Source: Phycisphaeraceae bacterium (GTDB taxonomy: Bacteria; Planctomycetota; Phycisphaerae; Phycisphaerales; Phycisphaeraceae). From it: DNA of 64,000 bases. The translations under genes were made by a program, and so were the position numbers. Of this stretch, positions 19,101-27,793 are shown piece after piece (position 1 is the first letter of the stretch; the number at the start of each line of letters is the position of its first letter). The notes under the pieces are model-generated. The model worked only from the letters and a program-made list of their open reading frames with translations. It was not told where the DNA came from and did no database searches. The stretch is from the NCBI GenBank assembly GCA_029260595.1, contig JAJDCY010000011.1:1-64000 (forward strand), given 5' to 3'.

Positions 19101-22100
19101 ACCGACTCAACCCTCAGAGACGCCTCCACCCTGCGCGTCGGCATCGCCGGCAACGGCACGCTCAACATCGAAGACGGCGGCACGGTTGGCACCGGCGGCG
19201 GCTCGTTCGCCCAGGACAACAACAGCGTCGCCAATGTCACCATCAAGGGGGACGGCTCCCGCCTGACACTCGGTCACGATTTCCAGATCGGCCGCCTGGG
19301 CACCACCGAGGTCATGATCCAGAACGGCGGCACACTCGATGTGCTCGATCCCGCCGCGATCTCAACCCAAGTCGGATCAGACACGACCATCACCGTCACC
19401 GGCACCAACGCGCTCTTTCAAGCACACAAGATCGACCTCGGCGGCGAGTTCGGCAACCCCCGCGGCGCAGCCACGCTCAACATCCAGCCCGGCGCCAGCG
19501 TCCTCGTTACCGATGACCGCACCAAGGTCTTTGACAACGACACCATCAACATCACCGGCGGCGACCTCACCACCAAAGGCCTCGACCTCACCTCCCCCGG
19601 CGCCACCCTCAACCATTCCGGCGGCAAGATCACCGTCAACGGCAACACCCTCCAGGCACCCGCCGGCGAGTTCGCCGTCAACGGCCCCGACAACCCCCAC
19701 CTCGAACTCACCGGCAACGCCACCACCTGGACCCACACCGACACCGTCACCGTCGGCGACACACTGCCCGACGACGGGCTCACCGCGGGTAACAACGCGG
19801 GCAATAACGCCGGTGACGACACAGACAACATCGCCGACAACGCCGCCGCCGCCACCACCCCCGGCTCCGGCCAACTCACCATCTCCAGCGGCGCCGACGT
19901 CACCCTCTCCGGCACACCCGCACTCGTCATCGGCAAAGGCGCAACCCCCGGCGGCTCACCCTCCACAGGCTCCGTCACCGTCACCAACGCCGGCTCAACC
20001 CTCGACCTGGGCGCCAACCAACTCACCGTCGGCGAATCAGGCCACGGCACACTCAACATCACCGACAACGCCACCCTCACCAACGGCCGCTCCATCCTCG
20101 CCGACCAGCCCGACAGCACCGCCACCGTCACCGTCGACAACGCCACATGGAACGAAGGCCTCGGCGCCAGCTCACTGGGATCGCAAGGAACCGCAACACT
20201 GAACATCACCAACGGCGGCGTCGTTAACTCCGACGATGGCGCCAGCATCGGTGTCCTCGCCGGATCGCAAGGCCACGTCACCGTCTCCGGCAACTCCTCC
20301 AGATGGGATCTCAACAGCGGCATTCTCGCCGGCCTCGGCGGACACGGCACCGTCACCGTCGAGCAAGGCGGCCTCGTCCAGATCAACGCCGGCGGCACCC
20401 TCATCGCCGGCTTCGACGGTGCCGTCGGCCACGTCACCGTCTCCGGCACCGACCCCGGCACCAACGCACCGTCAACCTACAACACCCCCCTGCTCAACGT
20501 CGGCAACACCGGCACCACCGGCAACGGAACACTCACCATCGGCACCGGCGGCATCGTCAACGTCACCGACACCACACAGCCGTCTTTCCTCTGGGAAAAC
20601 GCACGCGTCGACGTCACCGGCGGCACCTTCAACACCACCGGCGGTCTCCAACTCCACCCCGACTCCCTGCTCACACTCACCGACAACGGCACCATCGACG
20701 TGATCAACTCCGACAACACCTCCGGCCCCAACGCCGCCTTCCTCTGGACCAGCGGCACGCTCATCTTCGGCGACGACGCCGACCTGGCCACCACCCTCCT
20801 GCCCGCCGTCACCTCGATCAGCGACGGCAGAAAACTCATCGTCGAGGGCGAACTCACCGTCGACGCCGGCCAGGCCCTCACCATCGCCCCCGCCGGCGAA
20901 GTCGTCGCCAGCGTCGTCACTCTCAACGGCGGCGCCATCGCCGCACACAACATCACCCTCGGCGACACCGGCTTCACCAGCCAGCTCGTCGCCGACCCCC
21001 TCACCACCAACCCAACCGACAACGCCCTGCCCGTCGGCATCACCACCTTCGGCCGCCTCGTCGGCCAAGGCACCGTCCTGGCCAACATCAGTCACGACGG
21101 CATCGACTTCGGCGCACTGATCGTCGCCACCGGCCCGCTCACACTCGGCAACGCCGCCTCCACCACCGGCTTCGACTACACCGGCCACCTCAACATCCTC
21201 TCGTCTCCCGTCACACTCCTCGACGCCGACCTCGCCATCCTCGGCATCACAACCACCATCGAATCCGGCGGCTCACTCACGACCATCAACGGCGCCCTGC
21301 TCAACCCCGGCAACAACCTCAACGCCAACCCTGTTGATCCCCTGCTAGCACAAGATCTCTCATCCAGCCTCACCGCCGACACACTCGCCGACCCGCCCCA
21401 ACACACCATCAACGGCCCGTTCACCAACAACGGCCTCGTCAACGTCGCCGCCGGCGAGTCGCTCACCTTCACCGACAACGTCACCGGGTCCGGCAGCTTC
21501 CCCCGCGCAGGCCATGTCGTCTTCAACCAGACCTACACCCCCGGCCCCAACCCCCAGGTCGCCGTTTTCGGCGGCGACCTGACCTTCGGCCAATTCGCCG
21601 AGCTCGACATCACCATCCTCGGCCCCAACCCCGGCGAGCACCACCTGATCGCCGTCACCGGCGCCGTCGCCCTCGACGGCACACTCGACATCCACCTCGA
21701 CAACGGCTTCGACGCCACCATCATCCCCTCCGACCAGTTCATCATCATGACCTTCGCCACCAACAACGGCGGAACGATGTTCGACACCGTCGAACACAAC
21801 CCGCTACACACCCAGATCCCCGGACTCTCATTCACCCCCACCTACAACCCAACCAACCTCACCATCACCGCCACCGCCCTCAACGGCGACGCCGACCTCG
21901 ACGGCGATGTCGACCTCGAAGACCTCGTCACCCTCGCCGCCAACTTCGACACGACGGTAACCGCGCGCGACTGGCGCTTAGCCAACTTCGACTTCGACAC
22001 CGACGTCGACGCCGACGACCTCAACCTCATGGCCGCCAACTTCACCGGCAACCCCGACACCCTCCAATCCTTCGCCGCCGCACTCGGCGTCCCGCTCACC

Positions 22101-22226
22101 CAAACCCCCGAACCCACGACCGCCGCCACACTCCTCGCCCTCGCCGCCCCCGCCCTGCTGACCCGCCGCCGTTGGGCCCGCTCAAAGGCACCCACCAAGC
22201 CCGCCCCGGCACCCGAAAACCCTTGA
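13161..22226 (+). CDS. Giant 3021-aa double PEP-CTERM/dockerin protein (apparent in-frame fusion of two genes)
   Basis: Uninterrupted frame with AGGAG 7 nt before the ATG. Module 1 (about 1-1260): signal peptide, jelly-roll-like N-terminus, beta-helix repeats, then a complete sorting tail (TPEPDTLALL, helix, GRRRKHTT). Junction (about 1262-1335): translation of palindromic repeats, with no recognisable fold. Module 2 (about 1336-3021): a second signal-peptide-like stretch (ITALNLILTACIAAPAVA), TTWNNITGNRVWSDPTNWS, two autotransporter-type repeats (NNVYSGPTTVSQGLL and TNTYSGNTSVQQGTL), more beta-helix, a dockerin pair (GDADLDGDVDLEDLV) and a terminal TPEPTTAATL-helix-RRR tail. A GTG at 17121 could start module 2 independently. 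Six copies of a GLDLTAPGATLNH unit recur across both modules. Function is probably cell-surface or matrix. Whether one or two polypeptides are made is open. Confidence 0.8.
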   Translation: MQPDRLSACRARVRAAIAALLITATTSAAHADAKFSLEGNFVDPSDTRDINFNLSSTVTSAQTMRFETHHWAGGTNHAGDTIPGGSFDAVLEVFDPGLSSIAVDSEIIFPGDLDARISFTQGNTPLPASVPAGDYRLELRVFPNEPILDGHWAVDLTGPNNVMELTLPQFLTANPGFADTTKITAVGAGSTAHRAGALFLGFVNGGNTSLNAIQGGQIIVTAQTEIARTIGSTASITVKDNLSDFDTTALYIGGSNTTAGGTGTFTMGFGGNHVAEVHGPTKVWPGGTLNITGGFFLTDGLDLTMPGATLSHTDGVLGVGGGAFEPPAGAAYTIEGAGNPDLRFATSGTWTHNHPITVGDTAPGTLSVFVGGTVMANAGLRVAASAGSDGSLVHVTGTGGALTTTQLDIGGNGVAAGGTGSLLVEQNGTVNVTSAPTKVWNDSTLTVGSVSSGGAASFTTAGLDLTAPGATLNHFSGTLTINAGTLDAPATTFDINGTGNPHLVITAAGQWTDSGSELRVGSTQSGELTISDGGTAHSPSATIADDTGSTGTVNVTGPNAQWTVDGNLVVGDFGDGTLHITSDPSGPATVNALADTIIGTVQFAPSTNTGVINVSGPNSLLSAANDLIVGLAGQGTLNITDGGRVEASNTNITSSQSGNGEISLSGTDSTLSTGILDVGGIGTNLGGIASVFINSGGSVTVDTNRTKVWNDDVIVLFHDNPALPGPALTTKGLDLTAPGAVLVHDGGTVTINGGSFLTTDDPYTIDAADNPHLIITGALWNPQELIVGNDSAGTLTVGAGGNVGTAKATSIAAEPGSSGELTVTGAGAAFTAPAIDVGGYTLTASPGGTAALNIRDGGTVTTPLTTVWPDATLDIDGGTLTTDRLQPLPGSLLRLAGGGTLTLPDTNNASVPAPTIVLWDTGTLRFTGPAGATLGNNILPHATSLNTGQHLDVTSTLTVALGQILALAPGASLQTGALQLNGGTIIAPTLDIDDIGSLTGTGSVLAAITSYAAADITLTGPLTLGDPSSTAGFNFAGSINAGANQLVLLDADLASLGVATTLDAGGSINAPNGTQLPVAAMLSVTGPATIDGAFQNDGSVDVAAGQTLTFNDPVNGGGGFPGLGEVIFNQGYFPGTSPGLVHFAGDVTFTDAAELVLELAGLTPGTQHDQLDIAGTLNAAGTLTITLLDNYQPANGDTFTLLAAAQTLGQFTTLNLPTLNHGLTLDTSALLTTGQITITPEPDTLALLTLPALLIGRRRKHTTSPTTPGVPLAACPPVLPPAPPATPLVSVCHTNTDKQVCQHHPTRITHARVPLLARQAVSRPRPPVPHRTATPTALITALNLILTACIAAPAVADTTWNNITGNRVWSDPTNWSAGEPNFFSGKAIFPSPIPGGNGNIILNAGEFTGELVFESGGYGLQSGGALNVVSGNITVTTGNSGIFSPIDSDLANGLTKLGFGVLNLQGNNVYSGPTTVSQGLLDISGFDERIPDPSVVTVNGGTQLRFFVGAGAETIGGLAGSGTVVFANDTGGTALTIGNNNSIQDTTFSGNIVEGFGGTGSLTKDGPRVVTLSGTNTYSGNTSVQQGTLRIQGPTNSLPDSTFVGILSGATLQIDATTETVQGVLGTGTVNLTGTAATLNLNATLGAPTFDGAFTGTGTVNKTGNFQMDIGGVSNIPNGTFNLQDGLLLMDAGSLTVKKFTISPGATFTQPDGRLRVTGAGGSFEPIPNQPYNVQGFNGAILEIADGASWTHAPTSNDIPVTVGDTQQGQLNVLDFVPGSSPPTAVRIMDDLNIGANPGSAGSSVLVHGDDASLTADFLYIGGVWNSPGTPATLTIQADGKAEIFGFAASATSTTIWDNSTLAISSGSLTTKGLDFTAPGAALNHTGGKVTIDNGTLVSNSNTHTLGSSLNPHLEITGPSARFNLGGNGAAGVLNVNNGELTIADQAVVSLVPSTSPPNFFTQINIAAANTDTGKITVTGTDSTLRDASTLRVGIAGNGTLNIEDGGTVGTGGGSFAQDNNSVANVTIKGDGSRLTLGHDFQIGRLGTTEVMIQNGGTLDVLDPAAISTQVGSDTTITVTGTNALFQAHKIDLGGEFGNPRGAATLNIQPGASVLVTDDRTKVFDNDTINITGGDLTTKGLDLTSPGATLNHSGGKITVNGNTLQAPAGEFAVNGPDNPHLELTGNATTWTHTDTVTVGDTLPDDGLTAGNNAGNNAGDDTDNIADNAAAATTPGSGQLTISSGADVTLSGTPALVIGKGATPGGSPSTGSVTVTNAGSTLDLGANQLTVGESGHGTLNITDNATLTNGRSILADQPDSTATVTVDNATWNEGLGASSLGSQGTATLNITNGGVVNSDDGASIGVLAGSQGHVTVSGNSSRWDLNSGILAGLGGHGTVTVEQGGLVQINAGGTLIAGFDGAVGHVTVSGTDPGTNAPSTYNTPLLNVGNTGTTGNGTLTIGTGGIVNVTDTTQPSFLWENARVDVTGGTFNTTGGLQLHPDSLLTLTDNGTIDVINSDNTSGPNAAFLWTSGTLIFGDDADLATTLLPAVTSISDGRKLIVEGELTVDAGQALTIAPAGEVVASVVTLNGGAIAAHNITLGDTGFTSQLVADPLTTNPTDNALPVGITTFGRLVGQGTVLANISHDGIDFGALIVATGPLTLGNAASTTGFDYTGHLNILSSPVTLLDADLAILGITTTIESGGSLTTINGALLNPGNNLNANPVDPLLAQDLSSSLTADTLADPPQHTINGPFTNNGLVNVAAGESLTFTDNVTGSGSFPRAGHVVFNQTYTPGPNPQVAVFGGDLTFGQFAELDITILGPNPGEHHLIAVTGAVALDGTLDIHLDNGFDATIIPSDQFIIMTFATNNGGTMFDTVEHNPLHTQIPGLSFTPTYNPTNLTITATALNGDADLDGDVDLEDLVTLAANFDTTVTARDWRLANFDFDTDVDADDLNLMAANFTGNPDTLQSFAAALGVPLTQTPEPTTAATLLALAAPALLTRRRWARSKAPTKPAPAPENP
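16964..17125. repeat. Cluster of three palindromic repeats at the fusion junction
   Basis: Copy 2 (16964-16995) has CACTGGCGG-CTTGC-CCGCCAGTG. Copy 3 (17002-17033) ends in GCTTGTCAGTGTC, and its TTGTCAGTGT (17023-17032) is exactly complementary to ACACTGACAA (17044-17053). Copy 4 (17095-17125) has CACTGCTTG-CACGC-CAAGCAGTG. All share GGYGYCAC at the left and AGTGYY at the right, as in 570-601. This looks like former intergenic DNA now read as protein. Confidence 0.8.
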
Positions 22227-22251
22227 CGCCGAGCGCCATTTCGCTTATAAT
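22223..22251 (+). promoter_or_regulatory. Strong sigma70-type promoter of the metalloprotease-like gene
   Basis: TTGACG (22223-22228), 17-nt spacer, perfect TATAAT (22246-22251). The -35 overlaps the stop codon of the preceding gene. Confidence 0.75.
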
Positions 22252-22339
22252 CGCCTTCTAATTCAGGCCTAAGCGTGTTTTAGTTGTCGTGGCCCGCACC
22301 CCCTCCGACGCGGCGCCACCGGATTGGAGAAACCTCTCG

Positions 22340-25300
22340 ATGCGTACCCCCAACCCCCTCCGCGTGGCCGCTGTTCTCTGCTCATCGCTCGCCCTCGCCA
22401 CACACACCCACGCCATCAACATCGTCCTGAACTTCGACTCGACCGGCTCCGACTCGCCCTCGTTCGATCCCAACGGCACACAGCTAACCAACCTGTTCCA
22501 ACACGCTGAAAGCTACTACCAATCCATCTTCGAAGACTCCGGCCACACGCTCACCATCACCTTCCGTTACGACAACCTCTCAGGCAACACCCTCGGGCAA
22601 CACACCTACGGCACCGCCGACGGGAACGGGCGAGAGAACACCGCCACCATCGAGATCGACACCAACCCTTCCAACGGGTGGTTCATCGACACGACACCCC
22701 AAAGCGATTCCGAGTTCGTCATGGGCCAGGTTCTATGGCGCGACCTGACCGGGACCCAACAGCTCGACTTGTACAACTTCTCCGGATCGGTCCCCGAAAC
22801 GTTCGAGGTCGGTTATGTCGGCAATGCACCAGTTGGCGGCACGATCGCCGGGCAGACCGACATGCTCTCGGTCGTCTTGCACGAGGTCGGTCACGCCCTG
22901 GGCCTGTCGGTTGACAACCCGCTGACGCAGAACGAGACCGGCACCGACGACAACAACGACGGCGTGCTTTCCGCCACCGAGGGCGACGGCGATTACGACT
23001 TTGACTCCGACTTGATCGCCGGCCAATCCGTGGCCGTCGAGACCGCCAACAACAGCGGCGACGACAACCTTAACATCGCCCACCTCGAAAACACCAACGC
23101 CATCATGAGCCCGCTCATCAACCAGGGACAGCGCACCCGCCCCTCACACACCGACCTGTTCACGATGGCATCGGTCAACTTCTACTCCGATGTCGATGTC
23201 CCTCGAAAAGAGTTCTACCAGAACTCCAACTGGCAAAACCCCGACAACTGGTCCGGCCACCGCATCCCCGACTCCGGCGACGACGTCTACATCCGCGCCG
23301 CACAGGGCGCAGGCACCAACCTCACCGCCTCCCTCAACGCCAACGCAGTCGCGGACGACCTGTTCGTCTCCGAGGGCGCTAACTTCGATACCAACAACTT
23401 CAAGCTAACCGTCGACGACGACGTGTTTGTCTCCGGCCTCGACACGGACATCTTCATCAACCCCGGCGGCGAGCTCGAGGCCGACCACGTCTTCATCCAG
23501 GACCAGGCCGAGATCCAGATGAACGGCGGTTTCCTCGACACACGACGCACCACCATCGAACCCACCGCCCAGCTCGAAGGCCGCACCGGTGTCGTCACGA
23601 TCCAGGTCGACGAACTGCTGACCAACAACGGCACCATCGTCGCCAACGACAACGCCCACATGATCTTCATCTCCCCCAACATCGCCGCCTGGAACCTCGA
23701 CGGCTCGGGCGACAGCGAGGGCGACGGGGTCGTCAATGCCAACGGCGGCAACATGACCTTCACGCTCGGGACCATGAACGATTTTTTCAGCGGGACGATG
23801 GACATCGGCGCCGGCCACTTCATCTCCTTCCCTTCGTCCTGGACGCTCAACGGCCGGCTCGACCTCAACGGCGGCGCTGACACCGCCTACCGCGCCCGCC
23901 TGATCGGCGGCAACCTCACGACCACCACCGGCGGCCTGATCACAGTCACCGGCGTCGCCCACATCGACCCGCAGTTTACCATCACCAACGGCGACATCGA
24001 CGTCGGCAACTCTACGACCTCCCCTGACTCCGAGCTCGAGTTCAATTCGCTGACCAATATCGACGGCGGCGACTTCGACGTCTTCAACAACGCCATCCTC
24101 GACTTCGACGCAACCACCAACGTCACCGCCGGACTCATCGACATCCGAACCGGTGGCCGCGTCGACTTCGACGGCGCCGCCAACGTCTCCGGCGGCACCT
24201 TCGACCTCGATAACGGCGCCACACTCAACTTCGACGGCCCACTCACGCTCTCGGGCAGCCCGCAGTTCAATACATTTTCAACCAGCTCCATCAACGGCGC
24301 CGCAGACTTCAATGGCTCGACCACCTACAACGGCGGCGTTATCACCATCAACGGCCTCGCCCGGCAAAACGGCGACGCCATCGTCACCGGCTTCACCATC
24401 ATCGAAGCCGACGCCTTCGACATCGACGGCACGACCAACCCCGACTGGATCATCCTCGAGCCGCTGACCATCAACGCCGACAAAATCGACTCCGGCGTAG
24501 CGCCCTTCACCGTCAACGCCGACTTCGACATCGACAACGACGGCACCCAGATCCTCTCCGGCGGTTCGCTCAACGTGAACCTGCCCGGCTCCGACTCCTG
24601 GGCACTCGCGGGCACGACCGACCTGGACGGTTCCGTCTCCGGCCCGGGCAATTTCATCCCCGAGATGATCGCCGGCTCACCGGTCAGGATCACCGGCCCC
24701 CTCACCGTAACCGACCGCGCCGCCATAGCCGCACGCACGACGTTTGAAGGTACGGTCAACATCAACGGATCAAGCTCGAGGCTCAATCTCACCGGCGGCA
24801 CCTTCGTCAACCCCAACACCATCGACGGCGCGACCATCCAGGGCTCCGGCACCCTCGGTGCGACCCCAGGCCACGCACTGGTCGGCCACGGAACCATCAA
24901 CACCGATATCAACTTCGACGGCAACGCCGAGCTGCGCGCTGACGACGGCACGCTCAACATCAACGCCGACATCGTCGACGTCGGCACCATCGGCACCGCA
25001 TCCGCCGCCGGCACGCTCAACGTCACCACCGCATGGGACACATCCGCCACCGACTTCGTCGTGTTAGACGGCGGCTCCATCACCGGCGCGACCATCACCA
25101 ACCCCGCCGGCGAGGCAATCTCGGGCCACGGCCTGCTCGCACCGCAACAAGTCGTCAACAACGGCACCATCGCCGCATCAGGCGGCGAACTCATCCTCGA
25201 CTACACCAACGCACCCGACCTGGACGGCACAGCCGGCACCGGAAAAATCCACGCCATTCTCGGCGACCTGACCATCGCCGATATTCCCGCAGACACCCAC

Positions 25301-27583
25301 GACGGCGAGGCCACCATCGGCGCGTCACGCACCATGACATTCAATCAAGGCTGGGAACTCGCGTTCAGCGGCGAGCTCAACCTCAATGGCGGAACCACAC
25401 TCGCCACAGCCGCCACACTCGCCGGCGGCGCCCAATCACTGCTCGGCGAGATCAACATCGACCGCAACGCCGTCTTCCAGCCCCCGACCGAGTTCAGCGG
25501 CCTATCCACCACCAACCTCCCACACGCCAACGACATCCTCTACCTCCAAGCCGACACCACCATCAACCCCGGCGCAACCTTCACCGGCCTCGGCAAACTC
25601 ATCAACCAGGCCAGGCTTACACCCGGCAACGACACCAACATCGCCGTCACCATCGACAACGAAGACACCTTCCGACTCCCAGGCGGCACGGTCAACACGG
25701 GCGTGTTCAACAACCGGACCACCGGCGTCATCGACGGCAGCGGCACCCTCGCCCCCATCGCCTTAAACAACAACGGCGTCATCTCGCCCGCGCTCGTCCA
25801 GACCATCACCATCGACACCGGCGGCAGCGTCAACCTCGACGGCACACTCGAGAACGGACAGGTCCAGGCGATCAGCGGAGACATCACCATCGCCGACACA
25901 CTCACCGACGCGTTCAGCGGCAGGGTCGACGTCGACCTCGCCCGCACACTCACCTTCCAGCAGGGTTGGACGCTGGCCGCCAACGGCGAGCTCGACCTCG
26001 AAGGCGGCACGATCCCCGCACTCGCCGCCACCATCGCCGGCACCACCCAAACCCTCCACGGCACGATCGACGTCGATTTCGTAGCTCAATTCCAAATCCA
26101 AACCACCTTCGCCGCGGGCTCCACCACCAACCTCCCCGGCGCCAACGACACGCTCCACCTACAGGGCGACACCACCATCAACGCCGGCGCGACCTTCACC
26201 GGCCTCGGCACACTCATCAACGATTCCGGCTCCACACTCTCACCCGCATCCATCGCCAACATCGCCGTGCCCATCGAAAACGCCGGCTCGATCAACCTCA
26301 TCGTCTCCGCCGTCACCACCGCCGACATCGCCAACCTCCCCGGCGCCGTGATCACAGGCCGCGGCACGCTCACCGCCGATCAGATCTTCAACGACGGTAC
26401 CATCGCCGCCGACGGCGGCCTGCTCACGATCAACACCACGCTCGGCCCCGACCTGGACGGCCCGAGCAACAACGGCGTGCTCAACGCGGTCCTCGGCGAC
26501 CTCACCATCGTCCCCAACGTCACCAACCCATTCGACGGCTCCGCAACCATCGGCGCCAACCACACCCTCACCTTCGAGCAAGGCTGGACCCTCGACAAAT
26601 CCGGCGACCTGAACCTCTTTGGCGGTGCCTCAGCCTCCGCGCCCGCCACGATCCGCGTCACCAACCCCCAAACCCTCCACGGCTCCATCGTCGTCAAGGG
26701 CTTTAGCAAGTTCAACGCCCGCACCGTCATCGAGTCCACCGCCGACTTCAACATCATCGGCGCCTCCGACTCGCTCACTCTCAACGACGACACCAACGTC
26801 GCGGCCGGCGCCACCTTCACCGGCCTCGGCACGCTCATCAACGCCCGCAACGAAATCCTCTCGCTTGCCGACGGCGCCGTCATCGGCGTCGCCACCACCA
26901 ACGAGGGCGTCATCAATGTCGGCTCCTCACCCGGTTCCGCCACCTTCTCCCCACTGCTTAGGCTGACCACCACCAGCATCCTCAACATCGAGATCGACGA
27001 CCCCGCCACCGGCCCCACCCGTGACCCCGACCCCGGTGACGACCACGACCTCATCGCCGTCACCGGCGACGTCTCGCTAGGCGGCACCCTCAACCTCGAC
27101 CTCATCGGCGGTTTCGAACACGACATCATCCCCACCGACCGCTTCGTCATCATGACCTGGACCGACAACCCTACGAGCAGCACCTTCGATGTCACCCGCC
27201 TCGATGAGTCGACCATCCCCGGCCTCTCGTTCATCCTCGACTACAACCGCAACGACCTCACACTCACCGCCACCGCCACCCCCGGCGACGCCAACCTCGA
27301 CGGCCATGTCAACCTCGACGACCTGGTCATCTTCGCCGCCAACTTCGGAACCACCGTCGGCTCTCGCAACTGGCGCGCCGCCGACTTCGACCTCGACAAA
27401 GACGTCGACGCCGCCGACCTGCTCCTCGCCGCCCCCAACTTCACCGGCAACCCAGACTCCCTCACCACCCTCGCCAACTCCCTCGGCGTACAACTCACCC
27501 AACAAACCCCCGAACCCACCACCCTACTATCCTTATTACTACTAACCCCCCTACTAATATCCCCAACCCGCCCCTCCCCGTAG
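22340..27583 (+). CDS. Secreted zinc-metalloprotease-like dockerin/PEP-CTERM protein
   Basis: 1747 aa. The ATG at 22340 is chosen because GGAG is 9-10 nt upstream and a clean signal peptide follows (about 1-25). The N-terminal domain (about 26-290) has the metzincin-like zinc helix LHEVGHALGLS (HEXXH at 181-185). Position 11 of the extended motif is Val, not the usual His, so a third ligand may come from elsewhere, for example the His in IAHLENTNAIMSP, which reads like a Met-turn region. The rest is tandem beta-helix repeats of about 200 aa (landmarks GLGTLIN, TFEQGWTL and TLHGSI), then the conserved IIPTDRFVIMTW cassette, a dockerin pair (GDANLDGHVNLDDLV) and TPEPTT plus a helix. The tail ends SPTRPSP, without the Arg cluster of its paralogues. 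Confidence 0.8.
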   Translation: MRTPNPLRVAAVLCSSLALATHTHAINIVLNFDSTGSDSPSFDPNGTQLTNLFQHAESYYQSIFEDSGHTLTITFRYDNLSGNTLGQHTYGTADGNGRENTATIEIDTNPSNGWFIDTTPQSDSEFVMGQVLWRDLTGTQQLDLYNFSGSVPETFEVGYVGNAPVGGTIAGQTDMLSVVLHEVGHALGLSVDNPLTQNETGTDDNNDGVLSATEGDGDYDFDSDLIAGQSVAVETANNSGDDNLNIAHLENTNAIMSPLINQGQRTRPSHTDLFTMASVNFYSDVDVPRKEFYQNSNWQNPDNWSGHRIPDSGDDVYIRAAQGAGTNLTASLNANAVADDLFVSEGANFDTNNFKLTVDDDVFVSGLDTDIFINPGGELEADHVFIQDQAEIQMNGGFLDTRRTTIEPTAQLEGRTGVVTIQVDELLTNNGTIVANDNAHMIFISPNIAAWNLDGSGDSEGDGVVNANGGNMTFTLGTMNDFFSGTMDIGAGHFISFPSSWTLNGRLDLNGGADTAYRARLIGGNLTTTTGGLITVTGVAHIDPQFTITNGDIDVGNSTTSPDSELEFNSLTNIDGGDFDVFNNAILDFDATTNVTAGLIDIRTGGRVDFDGAANVSGGTFDLDNGATLNFDGPLTLSGSPQFNTFSTSSINGAADFNGSTTYNGGVITINGLARQNGDAIVTGFTIIEADAFDIDGTTNPDWIILEPLTINADKIDSGVAPFTVNADFDIDNDGTQILSGGSLNVNLPGSDSWALAGTTDLDGSVSGPGNFIPEMIAGSPVRITGPLTVTDRAAIAARTTFEGTVNINGSSSRLNLTGGTFVNPNTIDGATIQGSGTLGATPGHALVGHGTINTDINFDGNAELRADDGTLNINADIVDVGTIGTASAAGTLNVTTAWDTSATDFVVLDGGSITGATITNPAGEAISGHGLLAPQQVVNNGTIAASGGELILDYTNAPDLDGTAGTGKIHAILGDLTIADIPADTHDGEATIGASRTMTFNQGWELAFSGELNLNGGTTLATAATLAGGAQSLLGEINIDRNAVFQPPTEFSGLSTTNLPHANDILYLQADTTINPGATFTGLGKLINQARLTPGNDTNIAVTIDNEDTFRLPGGTVNTGVFNNRTTGVIDGSGTLAPIALNNNGVISPALVQTITIDTGGSVNLDGTLENGQVQAISGDITIADTLTDAFSGRVDVDLARTLTFQQGWTLAANGELDLEGGTIPALAATIAGTTQTLHGTIDVDFVAQFQIQTTFAAGSTTNLPGANDTLHLQGDTTINAGATFTGLGTLINDSGSTLSPASIANIAVPIENAGSINLIVSAVTTADIANLPGAVITGRGTLTADQIFNDGTIAADGGLLTINTTLGPDLDGPSNNGVLNAVLGDLTIVPNVTNPFDGSATIGANHTLTFEQGWTLDKSGDLNLFGGASASAPATIRVTNPQTLHGSIVVKGFSKFNARTVIESTADFNIIGASDSLTLNDDTNVAAGATFTGLGTLINARNEILSLADGAVIGVATTNEGVINVGSSPGSATFSPLLRLTTTSILNIEIDDPATGPTRDPDPGDDHDLIAVTGDVSLGGTLNLDLIGGFEHDIIPTDRFVIMTWTDNPTSSTFDVTRLDESTIPGLSFILDYNRNDLTLTATATPGDANLDGHVNLDDLVIFAANFGTTVGSRNWRAADFDLDKDVDAADLLLAAPNFTGNPDSLTTLANSLGVQLTQQTPEPTTLLSLLLLTPLLISPTRPSP

Positions 27584-27600
27584 GGTGGGCACGGCCCACC
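27582..27600. repeat. Intergenic palindrome GGTGGGC-ACG-GCCCACC
   Basis: Perfect 7-bp inverted repeat directly after the stop codon at 27583. It is related in style to, but not identical with, the GGTGSCAC family. No T-run follows, so it is a poor intrinsic terminator. Confidence 0.6.
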
Positions 27601-27700
27601 TCCCCCCACCCACCCCGGACGCCCCACCACCGCCTCGCCCGCCCGTGCTCCACCTCCGCCCCGCTCTACCATCCCCCAATACTCCCAACCTCAAAATACC

Positions 27701-27733
27701 TTGCATTTCGCCAATATTACTGTAAAATATAAT
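27701..27733 (+). promoter_or_regulatory. Promoter region of the 1317-aa PEP-CTERM gene
   Basis: TTGCAT (27701-27706), 16-nt spacer, TAAAAT (27723-27728). TATAAT at 27728-27733 is an overlapping alternative. This is an AT-rich stretch in otherwise GC-rich DNA. Confidence 0.5.
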
Positions 27734-27793
27734 TACGGTGCGCCCGCGCCCCTATCGTTCACCCGCGCGCTACTCGCATCTCGGACCACCCAC

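Noticed and set aside
17121..22226. Annotating module 2 of the giant protein as a separate gene
   Set aside because: A GTG at 17121 is in frame, but no Shine-Dalgarno site or promoter is visible and the frame is continuous. Kept as one CDS with the alternative noted.
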